Position numbers and translations under genes: made by a program
Notes under the pieces: model-generated
What the model saw: the letters and a program-made list of their open reading frames with translations, nothing else
What the model was told of the DNA's origin: nothing
Databases searched by the model: none
NCBI GenBank assembly: GCA_013397075.1
Contig: VWZS01008198.1
Coordinates: 475,468-539,467, forward strand
DNA from: Rhabdornis inornatus
Lineage: Eukaryota; Chordata; Aves; Passeriformes; Rhabdornithidae
Length of the DNA: 64,000 nt
Direction: 5' to 3'
Part shown: positions 36,959-49,870 of the stretch, in pieces
Position numbering within the stretch: position 1 is the stretch's first letter
Layout of the letters: every line of letters starts with the position of its first letter

Positions 36959-37050
36959 CTCTTTAAAAAGCTTAGTAGGTACTGCAATGGCCCTTTCTTC
37001 CTCCAGATAGGATGCCCAACACCATGCTTGCCTTCCTTTAGAGGGTACAG
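36959..37050 (-). CDS. L3MBTL3: L3MBTL3 coding exon 6 (MBT1 N-terminal arm; residues 200-230)
   Basis: 92 nt, phase 1 in and phase 0 out. It encodes VPSKGRQAWCWASYLEEERA and then IAVPTKLFKE. The WxWxxYLxEExA pattern is the start of the extended arm of MBT repeat 1. The acceptor is TTTATAG|CTGTAC (AG at 37051-37052); the donor is AAAGAG|GTATGA (GT at 36957-36958). No frame disturbance. Confidence 0.95.
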
Positions 37051-39220
37051 CTATAAAGAAATATAAAACAGTGAAATAATTCTGTAACTGTTAACATCTC
37101 AAGGAAAAAAATCCACAACACAAGTTTATAATATTCTTAAATTTATGCTTTATGAAATGCACTCATAGTGTTGTTTAGAATTTATTTCAGAAAAAGGAGA
37201 AGTTCTGTAGGTTGAAAGGAACCAGGAACATGAAGGTTCCTGAAGGTTCCTGGTGTGTCCAGAAACACTTCTAGCAGTTCAAACTTTGACTAGTAACAAG
37301 ACAAAGCTCCTTCAGGTGACAAGAACGCTTACAAAGTCTTGCTCCAACGCTTTTTTCTTTATCGCTCCTAAGAAGCATTAAGATACACAATTTGCAAATG
37401 TGTAAAAAGACGAACTCAAATCACAAAATAGCTCAGTATTTTAAGGGGTTTCTTTTTCCTCCATGTCCTTTTTTTAGTGGAAAGCATTTTCAACTGGATA
37501 CTGCTCATAGTAAGTTTCTTTAATCATGGTTGAAATACCTTATTCTTTAACAGTATTCAGAATGTTTCTCACCTACTCCATCACTTTGTAGTTTGATGGT
37601 TTTGAGTAGAAAGGCAGTGATTTAACAGTATTTTCTGCAAGCCTTCAGAACTGTCACCAGTGCTTTTTTTCCTCAGGATGTCATTAGCATATGACAGAAA
37701 CCTCCAGTTTCAGGTTTGTTCACACAGTATGAACACTTGCATAATAATTGCAATATTGCTTACAGTCCATCTTAATAATGGCTACAGTCACACAGTTTTC
37801 AGGCCTTGAAAATAAGGCACTACCTGCATTATCAACAGCCAGGAACTTCAAGAACAGATGGCCTGGAGGCTAGCCATATATGTATCTACTTTTATACACC
37901 TCTACTCTGGCTCCACTGATCTCCACCTAAAATGCCTCCTCTGCACAGGCAGCTTAGGATTTCAGACCATAAGCTTACACTGTCAGAAGGATTCATTACA
38001 GTCCACACTGTGATTCTGGCTTGATCCAGACTGTGGACTACTCACAGGAAAAATAAATCCTTTAAGTAACAGTGTGGCTTAGCATTTTTATGATTAAAAC
38101 ATGAACCATAACAATAGTGATGCCAAACTCTCCTGAAGAAAGCTGATGATGTAACCAAAAGATAATAAATTTCAGAGTGATAGTGATCACTCAACACTAT
38201 TAGACCACATTCATTTTATTTGGGATTTACCCAGTTTTTATCTATTCCATTAAATAAATTATTTGTGCTTGGTTCTGAACACAAATCGGTCTTTTATACC
38301 GGTTTATACTTTTATACTGATGTTTTCCCAAATAAAAATAAAAAAAACCCAACAGAAGAAATTTGTAAATCATTCTGTCAGTGGGCAGCAGTGATTTCCA
38401 CAGAGCATTGGTTTTGTGCTTGTGTCTCATATGCTTCTTATCTCTTCAGCCTTAGAAGCAACTGCAGAAACATTTCAGGAGTGATTCTGTCTTGGGAGGG
38501 GGATCTTTCATGACTTATTGTTGCATCTTAAACCAGTAGTTCACCTGCCTGGTGTACATCAGAGCTAATTGGAGGTCTGTGTTGATTAGTGGCCTGGCAA
38601 CCTCTGCTAATGTCTCCCCATCTACCATAAGAAGCACTCTGGAGGGCAAGATGCAGGCCTGTGGTTGGTGTACCACTGAGGTATAATAGAAGCTGATTCC
38701 ACAATTCTTCCTAAAACTATCTATCATACAAATAGCTCGAAAGAACAGAACTCATTTAAAATATGTTTTATTATGTTGCTTGATGCAGTATATGTCTCTT
38801 TGGATTGATTATAGCAATTATTCCTAAACAGTTCCATAAATGTGTCTATTTCCAGCACATAATGAAGATGCAAAATTGATCCCCAAGGAAACAAAAGTAA
38901 ACTTTCACTTCTGCTTGATACATGTCTTTCAACATCTGGGAACTCAATGGAGCTGATTCTCTCTAATACGGGCTCTATTTAGAGGGTGAAAAGAAGAAAA
39001 CCTAAAATGCACATTAGCTGCACTTACATTCGCTGTATCCTCCCCTATGCTGCCTTAAAATTTAATTGCTGTAAATAACACTGTCACTGTCTTTTTACAG
39101 TAGTGAAAAGAATTCAATAGAGAATACAAATCTGTGAAACAATCCTGGCAATTCACAAGAAGACACAGATATTACCTGAATAATTGACGGTTGAGATTTT
39201 TGTTTCATAATCTAACTTAC
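37051..39220 (-). other. L3MBTL3: Intron between coding exons 5 and 6
   Basis: 2.2 kb, phase 1. AT-rich, with a small local repeat of the string AAGGTTCCTG near 37232-37250. No gene recognised. Confidence 0.9.
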
Positions 39221-39305
39221 TTTGTTTCAAAACTGTTATCTCCCCTTTTCTTTTCCTCCTGGCTCTCTGTGAGACTCTCAAGATCCTTCCTTCAGGTTTG
39301 TCCTC
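39221..39305 (-). CDS. L3MBTL3: L3MBTL3 coding exon 5 (basic segment; residues 172-200)
   Basis: 85 nt, phase 0 in and phase 1 out. It encodes EDKPEGRILRVSQ, then RARRKRKGEITVLKQ. The run RARRKRK (185-191) is a strong candidate nuclear localisation signal and is conserved in human L3MBTL3. The acceptor is AATTTAG|GAGGAC (AG at 39306-39307); the donor is AACAAA|GTAAGT (GT at 39219-39220), a near-ideal site. The exon is too short for an ORF scan and was found only by splicing and homology. Confidence 0.93.
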
Positions 39306-40681
39306 CTAAATTAGAAAAAAAACAAAACAACAACAAAAAAGAGTACAGTAGCCTCATTAGCTGAGAAGTCTAGTATGATAAAAGTTGAGATACTGAAGTT
39401 TAAACTGTAACTCCATTTAAATGGCTATTGACCCAGCTCTCTCCTTTAAACTGTAACTTCATTTAAATGGCTATTGACCCAGCTCTCTCCTACCTCAAAC
39501 AAACGTGCAGATGTCTAATAGAAGCAAAGTGAGCCATCAGTGACAAATCACAGCACACACAGTGAAAACGGCAGGCAGAAGGACGCTCACCACTTGGCAC
39601 TCAGCCAGCCAGCCTTGCCTGACCCAGAGACAGATCACGAAGCCTTCAGCAGACCTCGCTGAGACACTGATAAATAACAGTATCTTTGGCATGTTCATGC
39701 TTCCAAAATAATTTGAAGGAAAACCTCTCACAGATATACTCTGGTTTGTTGGGTTTTTTTTTTCTTCACATGTACAATTGCTTTATTAAATACAAAACCA
39801 CACTGATCGTTTTAATTTTTTTCAATGTTTCTGTATTAACAGTTTTGTCAGCACCTGAGCAGATGAGTAGAGTAAGTACTCATCTGAGAGGGCAGATGCA
39901 CTGAGACAAAGAAGGGATCCCCTGACTTTTGCCTAAGATACTACTATACAGAGAGCTGCAAATTCCCTCCTGACAACTCTAGTGTCTTCAGCCTTTTGAC
40001 AATTCAGTGGTTGCAGAACTCTACCCTTCTCCCTGAAAACTGTGCTACCCCCAGTAGTGTCACAGCTATTGGGGAGAAAACACATATAACAAGAAAACAA
40101 ACATTATGGGAAGGTACTGTGGTAAACTTTTTCTAAACTGAAGAATAAATCCAAAAGGAAAAAAAACAAAAAGTGCCCCAAAGCAAATTACACTGCAACA
40201 CAAAAGCAAAACAAATTTTTGGCTATGATTTTTAAAGGCAAATTACACTCAGAAAATCCAAAGTATTCCCTTCTTAACTGTAGCGTACCTTCCTTTGTAA
40301 ATAAATTATTGGTCTATAGTTATTTATTCATGTCCAGAACGACAAAGTAACAGGATTGTTAGGAAATATATACTCCTGTTTTTCCATGCTGAAGACATGG
40401 CAAGTCTACGTTAGCATAATTTTTCCTTTAAATTCTTTTTGTTCTGTTCTTAAAAAAGCAGGGAAAAGAGACAAAAAACAGCTTTTATCAATTCACTGTT
40501 AATAATTACAATTTATTGCTGAGGCATAATTAAATTGGCAAATGAACCAACTACTTATTGTGGTTCTGACAGAGTGACGAAGTCTCTTCTCTTTGTGGAC
40601 TGATGGAGCTACTAACATTGCAATACAAGGCAAAACTCCCACCCAAATACTTGCAGGAATGGGTTTATGATGCATACTAAC
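39306..40681 (-). other. L3MBTL3: Intron between coding exons 4 and 5
   Basis: 1.4 kb, phase 0. It contains a near-perfect 46-bp tandem duplication (39399-39490) close to the acceptor of exon 5; otherwise AT-rich unique sequence. Confidence 0.9.
39399..39490. repeat. 46-bp tandem duplication, two copies
   Basis: Copies at 39399-39444 and 39445-39490 differ at one base (CTCC against CTTC). Near-identity implies a recent duplication. It lies 94-185 nt upstream of the acceptor of coding exon 5 in transcript direction. Confidence 0.95.
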
Positions 40682-40820
40682 AATTTCATCAGGATTCTCC
40701 TTCTTCTCCCCATTATCCCTGGACTCTTCTTTGAGAGGTACTTTTGCTTTTCTTTTCCGAATGCCTTTAGAATCATCTTCCCCATTGCATTCCATGCTGG
40801 GATTTTCCTCCTTTGGTTCT
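40682..40820 (-). CDS. L3MBTL3: L3MBTL3 coding exon 4 (charged linker; residues 125-171)
   Basis: 139 nt, phase 2 in and phase 0 out. It encodes an acidic/basic low-complexity linker: EPKEENPSMECNGEDDSKG, then the basic cluster RKRKAK (146-151), ending KKENPDEI. The linker between the FCS finger and MBT1 is of this composition in known L3MBTL3 and its sequence is fast-evolving. The basic run is a plausible nuclear localisation signal. The acceptor is CCTGTGATAG|AGAACC (AG at 40821-40822); the donor is GAAATT|GTTAGT (GT at 40680-40681), weaker than its neighbours but forced by phase. Confidence 0.9.
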
Positions 40821-41812
40821 CTATCACAGGAGTAACACAATGACACAGAGCCAGTATTATTTCACTTCTCATATTCATAAAACAAGTTAAAAAGCAAGTA
40901 AATGTGTGGGTCCCATAGTATTATACCAAATATATCTCAGAAATACTACTGAAAATTAAGTCTGTCAAAAGAATTAATCTGAGAGACACACAATAGCAAC
41001 TGTAAAAGGAAAGCTGTCAGCTTATGCTGAACAAGTTTTACATGTTTTAAACAGTGTCTTTTTTCATGTACCATCAAGTCTCTCGGAGAAGCAAACTGTG
41101 AAATGTTTAGGACTGCAGGGCAGTGTAGAGAGAGGAAGGCAAACGTAATTGTTAAGTCTGACAAATCCAATTGGAGAAAGCTGGTATGTGACTGTACAAA
41201 CTGCTAAACAAGAAACCAGAACAGAAAACTTTGAAGCAATTAGCTAAAAACGAAGGAAAAGGTACAAAATCATGAATGTTTAAAACTGCCATAATGTAGC
41301 AATATGCAATACAGAATGGACACACTAACACAAACATGCTTTTACGATGAGATGAAATGCACTAGCTGAAAAAAAGGAACTGAGAAACTGCAGTATGCTC
41401 ATGTTTTCACTCACTGTCAGCTATAAAACAGCTCTTGCACTTAATTATAATTAACTTACCACCCCAACCATCTCATTACTGATTATCTTAATTCCAATGA
41501 CTGAAACAGGGTGGGAGTCTGACACTGATTCATGCATCCCATAGACTGTTTTACTGCTTGCATCTGACAGCAGAACACAGCATGCTGAGTAAAAAAAGAC
41601 TGCCTTCAATGTCAGTGTTAGACAAAACCAAATGTGTTAAGGTATTTACACAAAAAAAAACAGTGAAAGAACATTATAAACCAATGGTGATGCTGAAACT
41701 TGTCTGCTTAATACCTCCCTCTGCCCCACCATGAACATTTTATCCCACTACTTCACTCTCGCACTGCATTTATGCCAAATTCTTTGTTTCTATGCTTTAT
41801 TATAGCACCTAC
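40821..41812 (-). other. L3MBTL3: Intron between coding exons 3 and 4
   Basis: About 1 kb, AT-rich, phase 2. No repeat or second gene recognised. Confidence 0.9.
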
Positions 41813-41972
41813 TTGTTTTTTACTTGCTGGGCACATTTCTGGCTGCAAAATTTCCCTTCAGGAACAAATTCTTCTATGGTACCATAGCGGTAACAGTTTT
41901 CACAGAAAACAAGTCCATCCACTTTTGCAGTTTCCTTCAACCTTGTGGGGATCCCTGTCTTTTCTGAAAAGG
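41813..41972 (-). CDS. L3MBTL3: L3MBTL3 coding exon 3 (FCS zinc finger; residues 72-125)
   Basis: 160 nt, phase 1 in and phase 2 out. It encodes AFSEKTGIPTRLKE, then the FCS-type zinc finger with FCENC and FCSQKC: C95, C98, C114 and C118 have C-x2-C-x15-C-x3-C spacing. In this family the finger is thought to bind nucleic acid or Polycomb-type partners. The acceptor is TTGTGCAG|CC (AG at 41973-41974); the donor is AACAA|GTAGGT (GT at 41811-41812). Reading through the donor gives AAG TAG, so retention of this intron would stop translation at once. Confidence 0.95.
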
Positions 41973-44130
41973 CTGCACAATGACAAAGGTTAACTTCACT
42001 TAGGCAGAGGTGATACATTCCCAAACATCCTTGGCAGGCTTTGCCAAGCAAACAGAAAAACATCAGCCACACCACTCTTGTCGGAATGAAGAATTAGGAG
42101 TGTTTGTATGAGGTCCAGATTGCTGACAAGCAAGTCAGGCTTTCACATTGCAACAGGAGAGAGGAACCCACTATTCTATGGTTCTGTCACAGCTTGATGT
42201 GGCTACTTGTGAAAGGACTGAATTTTATGACAGGCACTGACTGCCCACAGAGCCATCACCACCCAGAATCCATGACCTCATCTCTTGCTGATGTGCCTAT
42301 ACCTAAAACTGGGAGAAAAGGGTTGGGGAGAGTGATCTTTCATTAGGTGAAATTATTTCTGGAAGCAAATCGCTGACTACACTCTGCAGTCTCTAGCAGC
42401 AGCTACTGCTCAACCTCCCTGAGGTTCATCCGAAATGAAACATCACTCAACTTGCAACAAAGCAATCTTCAAATACTAAGTTAGTCACTGATCCTAAGCT
42501 GCAATTTCCCCACAAAAAGCAAAGAGCCTAAGAGAAGCTATATCTAGGAGAGAATGCAGTTACTTTCCCTCACAAGCAAGTATGAAGCACTGTCAAGTAC
42601 TCCAGCCTCTGGAGCAGGTTGTTGTCTTTGTACCTCCCCAAGAAGCAAATTTTAAGTCACAAGCAATTTATGTTGCTTAAGCACTGTACTGTCTTTGAAA
42701 GCAGAGTCAAATGAACTCTTGCATGCAGGCTATCGCCCTCAGAAGAATATATAATGTATGTTATATTTACACACCAGCATCATAAGTGGCTCAAAACAAC
42801 CATTTCTTCCCACAATGGAAAATTTTAGCAGTGTTTACTTTTGGGGAACACTAAATTAATCAAGAACACTGTAAGGCAGTAGCAGAATGCTTACTCAATA
42901 TGTTTATATGTCCATAAATAGAGTTCAATTCAGTAGAAACACAATTTTTTGTTTGGATTTGTCAGGCTGGAGGGGATGCAGTTGTGTGCTTTGCTGTTGG
43001 TACCCGATCTCTCAGTCTAAGCACAGAACCTGCTGTTCTACTACACGGTCACCGTGTTGCTACTCCCATGGCAGCTTTGAAACTTGAATTAACTATCTGC
43101 CGTGCTACAGAACACATCAACTGTGGTCTGAAGCTTCAGACCTCAGGGAGCCCCAAACCACTTTCCTACCAGTGTTAATGTCTCACACGACAATGATGAT
43201 CTAATGGTGAGAGAGCAGCAAAGGAAAGCTCCCACTGACTTCTCGTGCTTATAGGGATGATTATGAAACAAAAATTGTGAAGTCTGCTTTTCAAAGGACT
43301 TACAGAATGCATATTTTAAAAGAAAGTTAATAAAATGTAGTACCAACAAGGAAAAAACTAGGTAGCTGTAAATAATCACAAAACTAGTTGTGATATTCTC
43401 TTTCACGCTACTCCATCATTACTGGAGTCAGTGTAAAAAGATTGCAGTAATTTATGACCACGTAAAGCAACTTTTCTTGAACAAAACAGGTGTTTCTTAC
43501 TTCAGTATTTTAATTCCAGGAAACACTTTATCTGCTAGATAGATACTACAACTCTTAGAATTCTACCATTCAAGATAAACATTAACTGTTTACTACACAC
43601 TGCTTTTAATGCTACAAAAAAGCACAGTCGGCAGGAAGAAGGCACCTATGGGGGTACACACTGCACATCTAACACTGACATCGGTGGTGGCAGCTGTGCT
43701 GACCATACCAAGGCAGTTTGCAGTGCACAAATGAACTCTAGGCAGCTAGCAAAGTCTGGAGAATCGGCTCAACAAAAAATTTCAATAATTTAAAATTTTA
43801 AATTCCCATTAGTTAAAAGAAATTTATTATTCTGCAAATTAAATAGAGGGAAAATACCAATTCTAAATTTAGAGAAAATTACTGTAAGGAAAAAAATTGT
43901 GGCTGTAATTGAACTTTAGATGTTTAACAGTGGAATTATTTCAACTTGAAATGAATTTATTTTCATACTAATTTACATCCCAAGAAATGGGTTACTTCAT
44001 CAGAGATTCTCTGTCCGTTAAAGCAAGTAAGTTGTTGGTTTTTTTATTTTGGAGGCAAGCTTTAAGGAAAGCTGACACATTAAAGAAACTACAGTCTACC
44101 ACAGAAAATGTTTACTGCTTATTAACTGAC
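41973..44130 (-). other. L3MBTL3: Intron between coding exons 2 and 3
   Basis: 2.2 kb of unique sequence with no recognised repeat. In human L3MBTL3, as I recall it, a proline-rich stretch of about 25 residues sits at this junction. I searched both splice consensus and proline-rich frames on the minus strand and saw no counterpart. The flanking phases (1 and 1) would accept such an exon. Confidence 0.85.
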
Positions 44131-44242
44131 CTTCTTGAGCAGTTGGAACCATCCAGGTTGTGGTAGCAGTTGCCTTTTTAACACTTTCCATCTCAGTTTC
44201 ATCTGTAATTACTTCCAGGGCCCCAAATTCATTGACTCTAAA
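44131..44242 (-). CDS. L3MBTL3: L3MBTL3 coding exon 2 (residues 35-71)
   Basis: 112 nt, phase 0 in and phase 1 out. It encodes FRVNEFGALEVITDE...TWMVPTAQE, a direct match to the conserved N-terminal segment of L3MBTL3. The acceptor is TCTTACAG|TTTAGA (AG at 44243-44244); the donor is GAAG|GTCAGT (GT at 44129-44130). There is no start-like ATG and the exon sits inside a noisy AT-rich region, so it is only recognisable through splicing. The segment carries no known folded domain. Confidence 0.95.
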
Positions 44243-44733
44243 CTGTAAGACAAAACAAATGGCATAGAGCATAGTAAAAATTTACTAGAAGTCTCTTGAA
44301 GTATCTTCTATTCAATATAGTTTTTATATGGTGTCCTCACCACACTGCCTATTTTCTGTGTTTCTGCTTATCCCCATGGAACTCAAAACAAGCCATTCTT
44401 GTTTCCATCAAGCCAAATGTGAATTCATTTTGATATCTATAAATATTAATTTGCAACAGATACTGATACAGATGTCTCCAATATCTAACTTACACACACA
44501 TATAAAAAAAATCAGTAACAGAAATTCATGGGAACATCCCCATACCATATGTTTTTCACTGTCAGCAAAATAACACACTCCAGACACCGAATATTCTTTC
44601 TGAGGACAAGGGACCTGAATAACATAACACACCAAATGCTTCACAGAGTACAGAAATTCCAGCATCCCCTGAAAACACAGTACTTCTCCACTATAAAGAG
44701 CACATAAACAAACATCTCAAGGCAGTTTATGAG

Positions 44734-46680
44734 GTGTTTAATTACACGCTGAATGTGATATTACTGTCAGCCAGACGCAAGGCTCAACAATGCCCCCCAT
44801 GCTGTGCTTACACTGGAGCACCGCGAGTTATAGCCGTCCTGCTGCCAGAAGAAAAGTTTCTTCCCAATGCCGTAGTGATTACAGCCCTCCCACATGAAAA
44901 TCACTTCTGCTTCCCAGTCACTACGTGGTTTGCAGGCCCAGCTGGTTACATGGGTTTAGCCCAAGGCAGTGTTTTGTTCCTGACTGTCTGCTCTGAACGG
45001 TGAAGGGGTGCCTTTGCCACAGAGAACAGGTCTTTATCAGTGTGGTTCTCTCACCAACGGCTTTCAACAGGGAAAATTACATCTGAGAGAGTCCTTCAAA
45101 GCTCCTCAGCATCCACCAGAGGGGATATTCCTCCAAGGCCATAGCATGAAGGCTATTTCTGTTTCTCTGGTCAGGCAACTTTACCTTGGGAAAATGAGAA
45201 CGGGAACAATTGCCTGGCACTACACTGACCCTTTCCGTGCCTCTAGAGGCTATTGAACATATCACACCCCCTCAGTTTGGACCCTGCCATGGTACAGTAC
45301 TGAAAATAAGCCATTCTGCCTGCAAGCAAAGGTGACCCCCACATACACACACCAGAGCAGTGTGCTTTCACTAATACAGTCCTTCCAGCCTTAACATTTG
45401 CAAAGAGCCAAAAGGTCCTAGGGAATGCAAATAGCTAAGAAATAATAAGCTGGGGGGAGGGAAAGGAAGAAGAGGCCCTCAACACAATCATGATGTCTGG
45501 AGCTAAGATTTTTGCTTGTGATCAGCTGTGCTCACAACAGATATGAAAGCATGGACAAACTGCTTATAAATCCATCTGGACTGAAACAACATGAGTCCAA
45601 CTTTGAAAGGCAACCAAATGCACTAAACACCACGTGCTGATACTTCAGTTTGTGGAGAGACATTCATGCTGTTCCAGCCAAAGAAAAGCAGTAGAGTTAC
45701 TATTCAGAAGACTCTTACAGCTGACTTACGCACTCAGTCTTGTTCCTATTTCGGTTAAGCTCATTTTTGCTATTGGTGCTTTGCTGCCTCTGCAACAGGT
45801 GGATGTCAGAGGGAAAACCATCCTTGCTTTCAAGAGCTCCAATTCTGCAAGAGCTGTCTCACAGCAGGCAAGCTGTGAACGTGAGCCAAGACACCTGCAG
45901 GTTGCTGCAGCCTACCAGACTGGGCACAGGGAGGTTACTGAGCAGCTCTTCAAAACACTCTCCCACACCTTCACACAGTATCAGCTGCAACATCCATGCA
46001 CCAAAGGTATTTCGGAACAGTCCTGGGATACCTAAACACCTGGGATATTTCTGCATGATTCAATGGCCAGCCCTGACACCACATACATGTTCCTCCTCCA
46101 CCGGGGGCCTCCCGTGGAATGGAAGGACATCACCCCAGGCAATGCAGTGACCTGCCAGCGCTTCTGGCTCCAGAGAGCTGACTGCTGACTGATAGGCACC
46201 AAACAATAGAAGACAGATGACGGCAGAGGGAAGGCTGCTCCCAGCCACTCTTTCCCTGGAGGCTGTTAACAGCAGCAAGAGATGAGCCATTAAGGAAAAA
46301 CTCCTCACCAGCCAGGCAACCACCTTAAGACGGTCTCAGTGACAGGGAGTGACAACTTGCCACTGCCTTAACAGGCAGGAGGGCACAACAGCCCAACTGG
46401 GCACTGCCTCACTGATCACTGTTAACTCCTGTTTTCGCCTGCAGCCTTGCCTTTATTGGCCAGAGGCCTCCAGCCCCCGTTTGACGGCAAACTGGAATTC
46501 ATGTCTGCTCTCACTCCCTATTTCCCCAGTGACAGCATCAGCACTAATGTATACACCAAGCTCTTTTTGGCTAACCAGAACAACACCTCAGACCTGGGTG
46601 GTCATACTCTGGTTTCAGATGGGGAGGAAAAGACATGAACAGCTTGTGACAAAGATTAACTGCTTAAACATAGGATAAAT
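44734..46680. other. GC-richer intronic block, nature unknown
   Basis: Within an otherwise AT-rich 12.6-kb intron, this block is visibly richer in G and C and holds overlapping open frames on the plus strand (45634-46035, 133 residues; 45740-46150, 136 residues; 44734-45003, 89 residues) and on the minus strand (46060-46323). None resembles a family I know and none has clear codon bias or splice context. It may be an old transposon, a non-coding transcript or only base-composition variation. Confidence 0.4.
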
Positions 46681-49600
46681 AGATGTATAAAGCAGCATGC
46701 TGCACAAAGTCATCACAGAATAAGAGCTGCCAGAGCAACATGCCAACTAGTGTATTCTTCTGGAAGCATGACAAAAAGGGATCTAGATTAATGGTGGTTT
46801 ATGTGCCTACGAAAAAATTAAACACATTTTTAAGTCTCTTCTACTTAGAGTGTAGGCAACAGAAAACCAAAAAGTAAAGGTTTTATCATAATATTTCCTC
46901 CAAGTCAAAATACAGTAAGAGCAGTTCTCCCAGACAGTTCCCTAGGTGTCTTGGCATTTTGAAATGTCACAGCAGGTGATATAGAGGGATAGAAACAGTG
47001 CCATTGAGCCAACTTCTGAGGATGGATCCATAGCTTTCTGAGAAATTAAAATTTGTCTTCAAGTCACAAAACTCCTTAAGTAAATATAGAAATTTAATTG
47101 GATAAAGGGATTTCCCTTCAATCTGCCTTCACTGCACAAACAGTGAAACTCCCCCTGACAGAAACAAAGTTAAGCCATAACCAAGTACTTAACAAACTCA
47201 CAAAAAAGATTTATTTTTGTCACTTAAATGTTTTAAGGAGAATAAATTATGAGGCTTGTTTGGTATAAACTCAATCCACTTGACTTTTGTCAAATGCTCG
47301 TTGGCAAATTTTAAGTAATCTCTTAAGGTTATTCTCTGTCCCACGCTATGAAGCCAATGGTCTTAAAAGATCAGACAGCCACAGAGAAGATAAACAGGAA
47401 TAAATACAACATCTGGATAGGAAATTTAGCTTCCAAAGTTTCATGTACAGGCAAGCAACAAGGGCAAAAATACACATGTTCAAGTAACTGCAGTTCTTTT
47501 AATGCAAATATATTGTAATTAACCGAGTTGGCAGGAAGAGTCTAGCTGCTAATAGGTAAGTATACAACACAGAACTTACTCGGCTGCCTTGTCTGCAGTT
47601 TCCACAAGGATCAAGAACAGCAGCTTCCATTTAAACATCATTAGAGATTCCTTCCACTCAGAGCTCAGATACATTTTCATGTTCTCGGGAAATGATGCCC
47701 TGATATACTAAAACTTCAGCTTTTATGACTGTTAATTTTATCCCCAGGAAAATTTTAATATTCATTCAACAGATAACAAACATACTGAAGGAAGTCAAGG
47801 CTTAAATAAATAATAATCAAATGTTATCAATACTTTCTGAACCATTTCTGTTCATTCACATGCTAAGTTTTTCTACAGGGACCAAAATCACTTAAAAGAA
47901 ACATTTTCAAAAAAATTAAAATTGTATAAAAATTTACACAGGACTGAAACAAGTATCATAAGCCACTGAAGCCTTAGTCTATTGCAGGCAATAGTATCAC
48001 ACAAAGTATTTCATAAATGTTTCAGACAGGTTTTCTGTTAGCAGTGAACTGAAAGTCCATTCCTGCATTTCTTTCGTGAAAAACTTTCTTTAATTTTTTA
48101 ATTTCCAAGTATTCATGGTCAGTTTGTACCCATTTTTTCTTAAGCCAAATTACCCTATGGATTACATAGCTGTAGTACCCTAACACTTACTCTCTTGGTA
48201 TATGATAGAGCAAGGAATTATGTACCTCCTCAAACTCTATTTTATTGTGCTAAGCACAAGGTCTTTCTGTTCTTTTGAAAATATTCTCCATCCTCCTGTT
48301 CAGCCTGCCATTCTTTGCCCACCATGTGCCATGCTGAACCATGGGAATCTCAGGGAACATGACAAAGCTTAATTCCAGTGGGTTTAGAGAATTTCCATTT
48401 CTAATGGAAGTTCTTTGCCTTATCCTGCTGGCTGGAAGACACTGTAGTTTTATGTAGGGCTAATTGAATGTTAAAAGGACTTTTGGTTCAGTTATCCACA
48501 TTTCATAAAAGTACTCTCGAGCATTTGTCTCTATGTGGGATGAACAAAAATTGCAAACAATGCAAAATGTCTATCATATTGTGGATTAATTCTTAAAAAC
48601 ACAACCTGTTGGGAATGAATGCATACAATCTAGCTTCAAATTAAGCCCCCACTGTTACATGTGTCCAATTCAGAGCAACACAGATCAGACTATCAATGTT
48701 TGCTGTTACTTGTGCCCTCCTAAGAATGTAAAAGATCTCATCAGTTCCCACAGGTATCAAATCAGAATAAAAGTTGCTATTTTTTACATATATTAAAATT
48801 ATTATTTGGTAAAATTATTATTTGGGAGAACAGACAAAAAAAAGGAAGAACAATTGAAGTGCAAAGGAAAAACAAAAAGAACAAAACCCTCACATATGTT
48901 AATGCACAGCTTTAAAATAAATTAGAAAAATCAGCCAACACCACCATCTACTGGGCAAGACAAGGACAAAAGTTCATTGCAATAAAGACAATTGTTGCTA
49001 CATTCTGACAGTAACTTCAGCAACAAAGCATATCTTGACACCACAACACTGATTGTAGACACACTCAGAAGAAATCTGCAAAATTGTTAATACCCAAAAC
49101 AAAAGAAAATTGAGTAAATTCTCAATACTCTTTATGCCTATGAAGTAGCTAAGCTCAAAGTAGCAGAATTCCGTTCTGGTTTGAATCAGTTTGTCAAGAG
49201 GACCTGGGACTTCAGTGATACAAGAACTACAGTGTGATCTCTAGCTAGCAAAAAGTTATCATCATTCTTGATGTTCACCACCATTTAGTCACAGATGCTT
49301 CAGTGGGACTCCTCAAATAAATCAGAGCTTTTCTGGTATTTCACAGTCTTTTTAAAGTGAAGGAATCATCTGTGACCAGTGAATTGTCCAACCACATCTT
49401 GCTACATGCCAAACTATTTTTCACATATTACTTAAGTTGAGTAAGTTACTAAATGCCAGAGCTTGTCCATTCAACCAGACCCCTCTTTCCAGGGTGTCTT
49501 TACATGCACAATCACATACTACTTTTTCCACAGAACCGCTGCCTCAGGCAAGGGCTGAATAGCATTCAGAAAAATGAGGCTGCTGTTGGTATTTTTATAC

Positions 49601-49800
49601 TCGTTCTTCAAGCAGTAAAGCCAGTCTTATTTACTCTACATGGTTTGAAAGCAGAATGCCTGTTTATTTCCTTTTTTAAAAAAAACCCAATGTATAACAA
49701 AGACCACATATCTAAAAAAGCTTTAGGCACTCTAGCAATTACTCTTACAATGCAGTGTAAAGTAACTCCTGAAACAAAATCTCTGTTCTCAGCCACCTAC

Positions 49801-49870
49801 CAAAAAACAACAACAACAAAAAAAAAAAAAAAAAAAAAAAACCAAAAAAAAAAACCAAAACAACAAAAAC
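49801..49870. repeat. A-rich tract with a 24-base A run
   Basis: CAA units, then A24, then CCAAAA-type units. It may be a retroposon tail; no element body was recognised on its left. Confidence 0.9.

Noticed and set aside
41973..42075. N-terminal extension of the open frame upstream of the FCS zinc finger (starting MVWLMFF)
   Set aside because: The acceptor TTGTGCAG at 41973-41980 and phase closure with exon 2 show that the extension is intron. Met here is not a start.
45634..46150. Plus-strand frames of 133 and 136 residues as possible genes
   Set aside because: Two different frames overlap, no family is recognised, and no promoter, splice or codon signal supports either. Kept only as part of an unexplained block.
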